From the NCBI GenBank assembly GCA_004561555.1, contig SFVH01000030.1, positions 1 through 20,052 of the forward strand: a DNA stretch of 20,052 nt. The letters are read 5' to 3'. The notes below the pieces were generated by a model. That model was not told where the DNA came from and did not search any database. It was given only the letters and a program-made list of their open reading frames with translations. Position 1 is the stretch's first letter. The number at the start of each line of letters is the position of its first letter. The DNA is from a bacterium. GTDB taxonomy: Bacteria > Bacteroidota > Bacteroidia > Bacteroidales > Muribaculaceae. The translations under genes and the position numbers were made by a program. Below, one piece after another: positions 1 to 7,123 of this stretch.

Positions 1-93
1 TCGCTGCCCAACGGGATGTACATCGCCCGCATGAGCGGCACCGACCGCACCGGCAACAAAGCCACCAAGACTATAAAGATGCTCGTAAAATAG
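1..93 (+). CDS. C-terminal fragment of a T9SS-sorted secreted protein (5' end outside window)
   Basis: Frame 1 is open from the first base to a TAG at 91-93 and encodes the last 30 residues of a protein. The segment has the form L-P-x-G-M-Y-I-A-R ... K-x-x-K-M-L-V-K. This is the pattern of the final beta-strands of a type IX secretion system type A sorting domain. The same pattern ends two complete proteins here: the protease at 2338 (LNKGSYIVRV...KMLVK) and the LRR protein at 12991 (AGLYLVRV...IVAVK). By analogy the protein would be exported across the outer membrane and anchored or released at the surface. Its catalytic or binding part lies outside the window, so no function can be given. 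Confidence 0.7.
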   Translation, partial: SLPNGMYIARMSGTDRTGNKATKTIKMLVK

Positions 94-150
94 CATCAAC
101 CCCACAGGAGGGGGCGACTGTAACACCTCCACCTATGCATGTTACTTCCC

Positions 151-193
151 CACGGCATCGCTGCTGCTCACGGCAAAGCGCAGCGATGCCGTG
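151..193. repeat. Perfect 14-bp inverted repeat (hairpin)
   Basis: CACGGCATCGCTGC at 151-164 is the exact reverse complement of 180-193, leaving a 15-nt loop. The stem is GC-rich and 58 nt beyond the stop codon of the upstream gene. No T-run follows on either strand, so it is not a canonical intrinsic terminator. It could stabilise the 3' end of the upstream mRNA or be the remnant of a palindromic element. Confidence 0.7.
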
Positions 194-269
194 TGTCTTC
201 ATGCCACCACTGCCATGAGCGGCAAAACCGCGGCTCAAGAAATCACTATCAGCCCTGCGATGCCGACAG

Positions 270-357
270 CGTCATGTCGGAGACATGACGATTGTGGTTA
301 ACCCCAGACTTCAGCCTGGGTGCGGACTGGCTCTCAGTAAGTTAGCCTCAGAGAGGC
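270..357. repeat. Cluster of three short hairpins, candidate REP-like palindromic element
   Basis: Three hairpins lie in tandem. CGTCATGTC (270-278) and GACATGACG (282-290) form a perfect 9-bp stem around the triloop GGA. CCCAG (303-307) and CTGGG (316-320) form a stem that continues inward past one mismatch. GCCTC (345-349) and GAGGC (353-357) form a 5-bp stem around AGA. Such serial small palindromes are typical of dispersed extragenic palindromic repeats. The element is wholly intergenic. I see no second copy in this window. Confidence 0.5.
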
Positions 358-409
358 GTCTTGTGGCGCGACGCGACAGTCGGGCCGCATCTCTTACGCA
401 TTAAGATAT

Positions 410-446
410 GTGGTGTCGTCGAGAAGATGTCACCACTTGTTTTTTT
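410..446 (+). terminator. Intrinsic terminator upstream of aspS
   Basis: GTGGTG (410-415) pairs with CACCAC (431-436). The stem continues inward through C417-G429, a G-T wobble, T419-A427 and C420-G426 to a 5-nt loop. The tract TTGTTTTTTT follows directly (437-446). It would end transcripts from the T9SS gene at 1-93 and insulate aspS. Its T-tract overlaps the -33 part of the aspS promoter. Confidence 0.65.
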
Positions 447-467
447 CATAGCAATTCATTAATTTTG
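436..467 (+). promoter_or_regulatory. Predicted aspS promoter (Bacteroidota sigma-70 type)
   Basis: TAATTTTG at 460-467 matches the Bacteroidota -7 consensus TAnnTTTG exactly. CTTG at 436-439 is a near match to the -33 TTTG, with a 20-bp spacer. Transcription would begin near 474, giving an A/T-rich leader of about 32 nt before codon 506. This makes any start upstream of about 474 unlikely. Confidence 0.6.
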
Positions 468-505
468 TGCCGTATTGACAAGCAACAAATAAATAAAATT
501 ATTAT

Positions 506-2257
506 ATTCGAATATGTGGCGAGCTCCGATTGGCAAATGTCGGTGAGCAAGTCACTCTCGCCGGTTGGGTGCAACGTACGCGAAAAATGGGAGGAATGAC
601 TTTTGTCGACCTCCGCGACCGCTACGGCATCACCCAGCTCGTGTTTAACAATGAAATCAATGCCCCTCTTTGTGAAGAGGCTAACCATCTTGGTCGCGAA
701 TATGTGATTCAAGTGACCGGAAAGGTATCGGAACGCTCAAGCAAAAATTCCAACATACCCACCGGAGAAATCGAAATTATCGTTGAGGAGCTACGACTGC
801 TCAACAAGAGCGACATCCCTCCTTTCACTATCGAAGACAATACCGATGGTGGCGATGACCTCCGTATGAAGTATCGTTATCTTGACCTCCGTCGTGCCGC
901 TGTGAGAAAAAATCTCGAGTTGCGCCATCGCATGACTATGGAAGTGCGCCGCTATCTCGACAGCAAAGGCTTCCTCGAAGTGGAGACCCCGATGCTCATT
1001 GGCTCCACTCCCGAAGGTGCTCGCGACTTTGTGGTGCCCTCGCGCATGAATCCCGGACAATTCTACGCATTGCCTCAGTCGCCGCAGACTCTCAAGCAGC
1101 TCCTTATGGTGTCGGGCTTCGACCGTTATTTCCAAATCGTGAAGTGCTTCCGCGACGAAGACCTTCGCGCCGACCGCCAGCCGGAATTCACTCAGATTGA
1201 CTGCGAGATGAGCTTTGTGGAGCAAGAAGACATCATTGAGATGTTTGAAGGCATGGCGAAACACCTGTTCAAGGAGTTGCGTGGAGTAACCCTCGACGAG
1301 CCTTTCTTGCGCATGCCGTGGGCTGACGCCATGAAATATTACGGCAGCGACAAGCCCGATTTGCGTTTCGGCATGAAGTTTGTCGAGCTGATGGATGTGA
1401 TGAAGGGCTACGGTTTTTCCGTATTTGACAATGCCGCATATATTGGCGGTATCTGCGCCGAAGGTGCTGCATCCTACACACGCAAGCAGCTCGACCAGCT
1501 CACCGACTTTGTCAAGCGTCCGCAAATAGGTGCCAAAGGTATGGTTTATGCACGCATTGAAGCCGACGGTAATGTAAAGTCGAGTGTGGATAAATTTTAC
1601 TCGCAAGATGTGCTGCAAAAGATGAAAGAAGCATTTGGAGCGAAGCCCGGCGACCTCATCCTCATCCTTAGTGGCGACGATGTGATGAAGACTCGCAAGC
1701 AGCTCTGTGAGCTTCGTCTCGAAATGGGACGTCAACTCGGTCTGCGCGACAAAGACAAGTTTGCTTGCCTCTGGGTAGTAGACTTCCCGATGTTTGAATG
1801 GAGCGAAGAAGAAGGTAGATTGATGGCTATGCACCATCCGTTCACTCACCCCAAAGACGAGGACATCCCCTTGCTCGACACCGACCCGGCTGCCGTGCGC
1901 GCCGATGCCTACGATATGGTGGTGAATGGTGTTGAAGTGGGTGGCGGCTCCATCCGTATCCACGACTCCAAGCTTCAAGCCAAGATGTTTGAAATCCTCG
2001 GATTTACTCCCGAGAAGGCTCAAGAGCAATTTGGCTTCTTGATGAATGCCTTCAAGTTTGGCGCACCGCCTCACGGTGGTTTGGCTTACGGTCTCGACCG
2101 TTGGGTGTCGCTGTTTGCCGGTTTGGATTCTATCCGCGACTGCATTGCTTTCCCGAAAAACAACTCCGGACGCGATGTGATGCTTGATGCTCCGGCTCCG
2201 CTCGATATCAAGCAGTTAGATGAACTTAACCTTGTGGTAGATATTAAAGAAGACTAA
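506..2257 (+). CDS. aspS: Aspartate--tRNA ligase
   Basis: Class II aminoacyl-tRNA synthetase that activates aspartate with ATP and charges tRNA(Asp) in the cytoplasm. The order is: an OB-fold anticodon-binding domain in the first ~110 residues (LAGWVQRTRKMGGMTFVDLR); motif 1 around FLEVETPMLIGSTPEGARDF; motif 2 as FRDEDLRADRQPEFTQID; a bacterial GAD-type insertion; and motif 3 as GLAYGLDRWVSLFAGLDSIR. From codon 506 the protein has 583 residues, about normal. Start choice: the nearest canonical start is TTG 530. However, the frame upstream still encodes C-G-E-L-R-L, part of the N-terminal strand conserved in bacterial AspRS. An in-frame TAA at 494-496 closes the frame, and no ATG, GTG or TTG lies between. 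ATT 506 is therefore the most homology-consistent start, with ATA 512 as the alternative. If TTG 530 is used, eight residues are lost. Confidence 0.95.
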   Translation: MRICGELRLANVGEQVTLAGWVQRTRKMGGMTFVDLRDRYGITQLVFNNEINAPLCEEANHLGREYVIQVTGKVSERSSKNSNIPTGEIEIIVEELRLLNKSDIPPFTIEDNTDGGDDLRMKYRYLDLRRAAVRKNLELRHRMTMEVRRYLDSKGFLEVETPMLIGSTPEGARDFVVPSRMNPGQFYALPQSPQTLKQLLMVSGFDRYFQIVKCFRDEDLRADRQPEFTQIDCEMSFVEQEDIIEMFEGMAKHLFKELRGVTLDEPFLRMPWADAMKYYGSDKPDLRFGMKFVELMDVMKGYGFSVFDNAAYIGGICAEGAASYTRKQLDQLTDFVKRPQIGAKGMVYARIEADGNVKSSVDKFYSQDVLQKMKEAFGAKPGDLILILSGDDVMKTRKQLCELRLEMGRQLGLRDKDKFACLWVVDFPMFEWSEEEGRLMAMHHPFTHPKDEDIPLLDTDPAAVRADAYDMVVNGVEVGGGSIRIHDSKLQAKMFEILGFTPEKAQEQFGFLMNAFKFGAPPHGGLAYGLDRWVSLFAGLDSIRDCIAFPKNNSGRDVMLDAPAPLDIKQLDELNLVVDIKED

Positions 2258-2271
2258 TTAATTCATTATAT

Positions 2272-2309
2272 AGCCGGAGTGTGCTACGTCATGCTCCGGC
2301 TTTTTTTTT
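2272..2309 (+). terminator. Strong intrinsic terminator after aspS
   Basis: AGCCGGAG (2272-2279) pairs perfectly with CTCCGGCT (2294-2301), with possible further pairing inside the 14-nt loop. A run of nine T follows (2301-2309). It starts 15 nt after the aspS stop, so aspS is probably monocistronic. The protease at 2338 must then have its own promoter in the remaining 28 nt or depend on read-through. Confidence 0.9.
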
Positions 2310-2337
2310 CGACTAACCTTTATTACTAAAAACAGTT

Positions 2338-4497
2338 ATGAAAAAGTTTTTGTTTATTATTTTGTGGTTAGGACTTGCAATAGATGTTATTGCACAATCA
2401 AAACTGTCAGCTTACACACAAATCGTTATTGCCGACCAATCATTGCATCGTGGTGTATTACGTGCCATTGACAATAATGATTATCTTGATGCGATGATAT
2501 TTCTTAATGACAACTCCGACTTTGACTCTCTCCGCGATTTGGGAGTGATTATTAATGTGGCTGTTAAGGGAGCTGTCACTGCGCAAATACCTTTGAAAGC
2601 TATAAATAACGTGTGCGACCTTGAAGACGTTAAGTATATCCATGCCGCCACAATGTCGCACATTCACAATGACCAAGCCATTGCTTATTCCAACCATCAG
2701 TCAACGCTTAACGGCACAGCTTCGACCTCACCTTACGACGGCACCGGTGTGATATACGGCACTCTTGATGTCGGTGTCGACTTCAATCATGCAGCTTTTC
2801 GTAATGCCGACGGTACTACGCGCATCCTTTCGGCATACCTCCCCTACAGAAATGACGGCAAAAAAGTGACTTCTATTTGCTATGATTCTTCTACCGGAGA
2901 GTTAGGACAAGGCACACTTCCCGGCTCGGTATTTGATACCGATGCTGCAATCAAAGCACTCACCACCGACACCGAAAACGCAAGCCACGGTACCCACACT
3001 ATGGCAACCGCTGCCGGCACTCACATCAACGAATATGGAGGTTTTGCTCCCGGGGCATCTTTAATATCGGCTGCTTCATCTTCATTATCTTCAGTCAATA
3101 TCGTCAACAGTGTTGCTTATGTGTTCGACCAGGCACAAAAATTAAATATGCCGGCGGTGGTCAACCTTAGTCTCGGTAATAATGCGGGTAGACATACACA
3201 AAATGATTTTCTCCCTTATTTCATTGACCAATTGGTGGGTGAAGGTAAAATAGTAGTAATCTCTGCAGGCAATGAAGGCAATCAAAATATGCACATTCAA
3301 TGTGACGTGTCGAGCGATGCTTCGGCTTTAGGCACATTCTTGACCGGATATAACGGTGATGGTGTATTTGATGATGACGGTTATGACTTTTGGACACGCA
3401 CCGAAGGCGGTCTGCGCGCTCAATTGTCGATTATTGACAGCTCCGGCAATATTTTAGATTATTCCAATGTGTGTGACGAATCTAATACCTTAGTGTCAAT
3501 CTCCAACTGGAGCAGTTACTTCTCCGGCTCAATTGAAATGGGATATGGCACTTTAAACAACTATTCGGAAGTATATATTAAACTCAACGGACAGTTGAAA
3601 TCGGGCTATTATATTCGGCTAATTATGATAGGCACTGATACCGGTTTGGTTACGGTCGACGGGTGGGGCAATTCCGGTGCGCAATTCTCATCGTTGGGAT
3701 ATACGGGATATCTCAACGGCACGCCCGACATGTCAATCAACGCCATCGCTTGTGGTAATAATTCGATTTCGATAGGGGCTTATACCACCAGGGAAAAACT
3801 TCACGACACATCGCATAATTGGCATTCAATTCCCGGTACACTTGAGGACATAGCTCCATTTTCAAGCTATGGTCCCTCTCCCGATGGGCGTACACTTCCC
3901 ACGGTTGCTGCTCCGGGACACACGCTCATCTCCGCTGTGAGCAACTATGACAGCAGCATGACTTCGTCAAAATATATTTACGACAACAAGTCGCTTTTCA
4001 GTCGCAATAATATATATCACTATATGTCGGGCACATCGATGTCTGCCCCGGCGGCTTCAGGCATTATTGCCACTTGGCTTCAAGCCAATCCGGCATTGAC
4101 ACCCGACGATATCAAGCTTATAATCTCCGACACCGCCATAACCGATGATTTCACCGCTGCGGCTCCCAATCGCTTCGGTTATGGGAAAATCAATTCTTAC
4201 GAGGGATTGAATAAAGCACTTCAATTGGCATCGGTAGAAACCGTGCAAGAGATGAAGAAGCCAATGATGATATTCCCTAATCCCAACGATGGAGCATTTA
4301 AGGTGGCTGTTGCCGGATGTGACGACCTTACTGTTGAGGTCTACGATGTGAGTGGCGCCCTGGTGGCTTCTCGCACCATTAGCGATGCTTCAGGCTTTGT
4401 TGATATCGACCTTCGTGGCGAACTTAACAAGGGTAGCTACATTGTTCGCGTTCGTAGCGCCAACTATTCCACGGCATCCAAAATGTTAGTGAAATAG
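2338..4497 (+). CDS. Secreted subtilisin-like (S8) serine protease with T9SS sorting domain
   Basis: A 719-residue secreted endopeptidase. Residues 1-20 form a signal peptide (MKKFLFIILWLGLAIDVIAQ). The S8 catalytic triad is visible: Asp144 in TLDVGVDFNH, His217 in SHGTHTMA, and Ser567 in GTSMSAPAASG. The oxyanion Asn is N312 in ISAGNEG. The triad is complete, so activity is expected. About 150 residues (320-470) between the Asn and the Ser motif form an insert, probably a beta-rich domain, as often seen in large Bacteroidota subtilases. Residues ~645-719 (FPNPNDGAF ... KGSYIVRV ... KMLVK) form a type A T9SS sorting domain, so the enzyme should reach the cell surface or medium. Residues 21-120 may act as a propeptide. 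It stands alone behind the aspS terminator, and TAACCTTT near 2314 is only a weak -7 match. The substrate is unknown. Confidence 0.93.
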   Translation: MKKFLFIILWLGLAIDVIAQSKLSAYTQIVIADQSLHRGVLRAIDNNDYLDAMIFLNDNSDFDSLRDLGVIINVAVKGAVTAQIPLKAINNVCDLEDVKYIHAATMSHIHNDQAIAYSNHQSTLNGTASTSPYDGTGVIYGTLDVGVDFNHAAFRNADGTTRILSAYLPYRNDGKKVTSICYDSSTGELGQGTLPGSVFDTDAAIKALTTDTENASHGTHTMATAAGTHINEYGGFAPGASLISAASSSLSSVNIVNSVAYVFDQAQKLNMPAVVNLSLGNNAGRHTQNDFLPYFIDQLVGEGKIVVISAGNEGNQNMHIQCDVSSDASALGTFLTGYNGDGVFDDDGYDFWTRTEGGLRAQLSIIDSSGNILDYSNVCDESNTLVSISNWSSYFSGSIEMGYGTLNNYSEVYIKLNGQLKSGYYIRLIMIGTDTGLVTVDGWGNSGAQFSSLGYTGYLNGTPDMSINAIACGNNSISIGAYTTREKLHDTSHNWHSIPGTLEDIAPFSSYGPSPDGRTLPTVAAPGHTLISAVSNYDSSMTSSKYIYDNKSLFSRNNIYHYMSGTSMSAPAASGIIATWLQANPALTPDDIKLIISDTAITDDFTAAAPNRFGYGKINSYEGLNKALQLASVETVQEMKKPMMIFPNPNDGAFKVAVAGCDDLTVEVYDVSGALVASRTISDASGFVDIDLRGELNKGSYIVRVRSANYSTASKMLVK

Positions 4498-4515
4498 TTA
4501 CACTTAGATAATAAC

Positions 4516-4564
4516 GATTAGCGGATTTAGCCGGCATCTGCTGCCATCGCTAAATCCGCTAATC
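4516..4564. terminator. 16-bp perfect hairpin between convergent genes (probable terminator)
   Basis: GATTAGCGGATTTAGC (4516-4531) is the exact reverse complement of 4549-4564. The 17-nt loop contains a second 4-bp stem, GGCA/TGCC (4533-4536 with 4542-4545). It lies 18 nt after the protease stop. The following T-tract is poor (TTTGTCT), so termination efficiency is uncertain. Its symmetry and position between convergent genes suggest it may act on both transcripts. Confidence 0.65.
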
Positions 4565-4595
4565 TTTGTCTATAAAAGTAGATGTAGGAACTTTG

Positions 4596-4637
4596 ACCCA
4601 AATCGGTCATCATAACGTCCTAATGACCGTTTTGGGT
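4596..4637 (-). terminator. 15-bp hairpin directly after the panB stop
   Basis: Positions 4596-4610 (ACCCAAATCGGTCAT) and 4623-4637 are reverse complements with one mismatch (an A-A opposition on the minus-strand RNA), around a 12-nt loop. On the minus strand the stem begins at the base after the panB stop codon (4638-4640). No T-run follows, so it is either a weak terminator or an mRNA 3'-end stabiliser. The hairpin at 4516-4564 is next downstream on this strand. Confidence 0.5.
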
Positions 4638-5456
4638 TTAATATTGCTCTTTCTCGTTGGGGAAATCGGAGGTTTTGACATCCTCGATGTATTTCGCTAC
4701 CGCATCGGTAATTATTGTGCCAAGGTCGGCATAGCGACGCAAAAAACGCGGCGAAAAGCCCTTGTTGATGCCAAGCATATCGTGCATCACAAGCACCTGA
4801 CCGTCGACACCGCCACCGGCACCGATGCCTATGATGGGGATGGTAAGCTCTTGAGCCACTTTTGCGGCAAGGGTGGCAGGGATTTTTTCCAACACGATGG
4901 CAAAGCATCCTATTTGTTGAAGCAAGCGAGCGTCCTCGATGAGTTTGTTGGCTTCAGCCTCTTCGCGAGCGCGCACGGTGTAAGAGCCGAACTTGTTGAT
5001 TGACTGCGGAGTAAGTCCGAGATGTCCCATTACCGGGATGCCGGCGCAAAGGATACGTTCGATAGATTCTCTCACTTCCGCTCCGCCTTCGAGTTTCACA
5101 CAGTCGGCATGTGTCTCCTTCATGATGCGTATGGCAGAAGCAAGAGCCTCTTTGGAGTTGCCTTGATATGTGCCAAAAGGCATATCTACCACTACAAGCG
5201 CACGGTTTACACCTCTCACCACCGACTTGCCGTGATAAATCATCTGGTCTAAGGTCATAGGTAGAGTTGTCACGTTGCCCGCCATCACGTTGGAGGCAGA
5301 GTCGCCTACAAGAATTACGTCCATTCCCGCCTCGTCGATGAGTTTAGCCATCGAGTAGTCGTAGGCTGTGAGCATGGATATTTTTTCTCCGCGTTGTTTC
5401 ATTTCGAGCAAGCGGCGAGTAGTCACTTTTCTTTTATCTTCCGTGTAAGTTGACAT
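4638..5456 (-). CDS. panB: 3-methyl-2-oxobutanoate hydroxymethyltransferase
   Basis: First committed enzyme of pantothenate (vitamin B5/CoA) synthesis. It transfers a hydroxymethyl group from 5,10-methylene-THF to 2-oxoisovalerate, giving ketopantoate, in the cytoplasm. The 272-residue TIM-barrel protein carries the family signatures. These are MLTAYDYSMAKLIDEAGMD; LVGDSASNV with Mg ligand D52; VVVDMPFGTYQ with D91; KLEGG with E123; PVMGHLGLTPQS; VLEKIP with the catalytic-base position E190; and IIGIGAGGGVDGQVLVMHD. The start at 5456 (MSTYTEDKRK) is preferred over an ATG at 5507. It gives the usual family length, and a TAnnTTTG box at 5485-5492 would place the transcript start inside the longer version. 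It is monocistronic and convergent with the protease. panC, panD and panE are not in the window. Confidence 0.95.
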   Translation of the reverse strand: MSTYTEDKRKVTTRRLLEMKQRGEKISMLTAYDYSMAKLIDEAGMDVILVGDSASNVMAGNVTTLPMTLDQMIYHGKSVVRGVNRALVVVDMPFGTYQGNSKEALASAIRIMKETHADCVKLEGGAEVRESIERILCAGIPVMGHLGLTPQSINKFGSYTVRAREEAEANKLIEDARLLQQIGCFAIVLEKIPATLAAKVAQELTIPIIGIGAGGGVDGQVLVMHDMLGINKGFSPRFLRRYADLGTIITDAVAKYIEDVKTSDFPNEKEQY

Positions 5457-5484
5457 TTCATTAGTGTTTTTAAAATTTACGTCG

Positions 5485-5492
5485 CAAAGGTA
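5485..5492 (-). promoter_or_regulatory. Predicted -7 box of the panB promoter
   Basis: On the minus strand the sequence reads TACCTTTG, an exact TAnnTTTG match, 28 nt upstream of the panB ATG at 5456. No clear TTTG is found at -33. Transcription would start near 5478, with a leader of about 20 nt. Confidence 0.55.
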
Positions 5493-5609
5493 CGCATTAA
5501 TAATCATATCGTGTTTGAAAAAGGTTTATATTTGCTAAAAAATCTCTCTTTCCGGATTTTATTCAACTTTTTTCAGTAAATTCGTGAAACATAAAAAAAC
5601 CTACACATT

Positions 5610-7112
5610 ATGACCCTCAAAAGATGTTTCTTTGTTTTATGCACCCTTGCGGCTCTTGTCGTGTATGCCAATGCTGAAACCTTGGTGGTGCTTCATACGA
5701 ATGATGTTCATGGCAATGTGTTGCCCTACGACCGTAACGATAAAGGTGGTATGCTTCGAATAAAAGTGGTAGCCGACAGCATACGCAGCGCAGAGAAAAA
5801 TGTGATGCTGCTTGATGCCGGCGACGACGTGCAAGGATTTCTTTATTTTTCGCTCTTTGGCGGAGATGTGGAATATCCGTTGATGGAGAAAATGGGATAT
5901 GATGTAGTGACCTTAGGTAATCACGAATTTGATAACGGTTTAGACCGTCTTGCCGACTGTTATAGCCGGTTGAGCTGCCCGGTGGTAAATGCCAACTATA
6001 CCATCGCTCACAAGAAGCTGAGCGAGCGCATCAAGCCTTTTGTGATTAAGCGGTTTGCCGGAAAGAATATTGCGGTGATAGGTGCCGGTACCGATGTGAG
6101 CACCGTTGTGAGTGGAGATAGCGGTGTGGGGTATAGCGACCCTGTAGCGGTAGTCGACAGTATTGCCACAATGCTTAAACTCACTCGTCGCGCTGACTAT
6201 GTCATTGCCCTCACTCACCTCGGTTATGACAGCGACAACGGCAACAATTCCTGTTACGACATTAAGCTTGCAAAGCAGTCGGCAGCAATTGACTTGATTG
6301 TTGGAGGCCATAGCCATAGTGTTGTGGGCAAGGGGGGATTACCCAATGTGGTAAACAATAGATATGGCAAGCCGGTGCTTATAGCTCAAACGGGAAATGA
6401 CGGAAAGCTACTGGGCAAGATTGTTATTGACCTTGACAATCTCGATGCTCTTCCCGAGACTGAGTTTATCACCATTGATAAGCGTTATGACCGTCCGCAA
6501 CCTGATGTTGACAAATGGCTTGAGACTTATCATGCTGCCGTCGACAGCGTGATGTCTATTGCTGTGTGTCGCTCGTCGATGGATATGCCTAAGGGGTCGG
6601 CGGCACTCGGCAATTTTGTTGCCGATGCTATCTACGACATTGCTGCCGGGAAGTCGGGTCTGGAAATCGATTTGGCGGTAACCAATGCCGGTGGTATTCG
6701 CTCCTCTTTGAAGAAGGGCGTGGTGTCGTATGGCAACATTATGATGATGGTGCCCTTCCCAAATAATATTGTAGTGCTCGAGATGGACGGCGCGCTTTTG
6801 CAGAAGTGCCTCGACGACATCGCAAGCACCGGCGGTCAGTGTCAGAGCCGTCAGCTTGCTTTTGACATCGTTGACAAAAAAGCAGCGAATGTCACCATCA
6901 ACGGAAAGGTTATCGACCCGAAAAAGATGTATCGTGTGGCAACTATTTCTTTCGTTTATGAGGGCAAGGACAACCTCGTTTCTTTTACCAACGCCAAGCT
7001 CGTCTATAAGAGCGAAAACGTAATGAAATATGACATTCTCGATTATGTGAAGTCGCTTGATGAGTGTGGCAAGATGCTTGTTACGGACACTCATTTTAGA
7101 TTTTCCAAATAA
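5610..7112 (+). CDS. Periplasmic 5'-nucleotidase / UDP-sugar hydrolase family metallophosphoesterase
   Basis: UshA-type two-domain enzyme of 500 residues. Family members hydrolyse nucleoside 5'-phosphates, and often UDP-sugars, outside the cytoplasm to release nucleosides and phosphate. Residues 1-22 form a signal peptide ending ANA. The N-terminal metallophosphoesterase domain shows the di-metal ligands: D32 and H34 in HTNDVHG, D72 in DAGDD, N104-H105-E106 in LGNHEF, H203 in THLGYDSD, and H234 and H236 in GGHSHS. The C-terminal 5'-nucleotidase domain (~residues 315-490) has GNFVADAIYDIA, the substrate-binding TNAGGIR, and VPFPNNIVVLEMDG. All key residues are present. It ends RFSK with no T9SS tail, so a periplasmic location is likely. 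It is the first gene of a tight operon, with 11 nt to the next gene. TAAATTCG at 5577-5584 is a one-mismatch -7 box. The exact substrate is undetermined. Confidence 0.9.
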   Translation: MTLKRCFFVLCTLAALVVYANAETLVVLHTNDVHGNVLPYDRNDKGGMLRIKVVADSIRSAEKNVMLLDAGDDVQGFLYFSLFGGDVEYPLMEKMGYDVVTLGNHEFDNGLDRLADCYSRLSCPVVNANYTIAHKKLSERIKPFVIKRFAGKNIAVIGAGTDVSTVVSGDSGVGYSDPVAVVDSIATMLKLTRRADYVIALTHLGYDSDNGNNSCYDIKLAKQSAAIDLIVGGHSHSVVGKGGLPNVVNNRYGKPVLIAQTGNDGKLLGKIVIDLDNLDALPETEFITIDKRYDRPQPDVDKWLETYHAAVDSVMSIAVCRSSMDMPKGSAALGNFVADAIYDIAAGKSGLEIDLAVTNAGGIRSSLKKGVVSYGNIMMMVPFPNNIVVLEMDGALLQKCLDDIASTGGQCQSRQLAFDIVDKKAANVTINGKVIDPKKMYRVATISFVYEGKDNLVSFTNAKLVYKSENVMKYDILDYVKSLDECGKMLVTDTHFRFSK

Positions 7113-7123
7113 TAATCGTGTCT

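Larger units (their letters stand above)
94..435. other. Gene-free region rich in inverted repeats
   Basis: No reading frame here resembles a protein. The stretch contains a perfect 14-bp inverted repeat (151-193), three consecutive short hairpins (270-357) and the stem of an intrinsic terminator (410-436). It is more GC-rich than the AT-rich leader that follows. It separates the tail of the T9SS protein from the aspS promoter. The chain of short hairpins resembles dispersed palindromic elements of the REP/BIME kind, but one copy cannot show that it is repetitive. Confidence 0.6.

Noticed and set aside
94..240. Possible decayed coding sequence after the first stop
   Set aside because: Short open stretches in two frames show no recognisable motif, and the strong inverted repeat argues for non-coding DNA.
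408..599. Small plus-strand frame before aspS
   Set aside because: It begins within the terminator stem and runs into aspS in another frame; no family resemblance and no likely start signal.
791..2074. 427-residue minus-strand open frame
   Set aside because: It lies entirely antisense to aspS, has no recognisable domain, and its openness follows from the codon bias of the opposite strand.
4566..5003. 145-residue plus-strand open frame
   Set aside because: It is antisense to the panB 3' half and begins inside the intergenic hairpins; it has no domain resemblance.
5457..5507. Longer panB start at 5507
   Set aside because: The extra 17 residues have no family match, and a TAnnTTTG box at 5485-5492 falls inside them.
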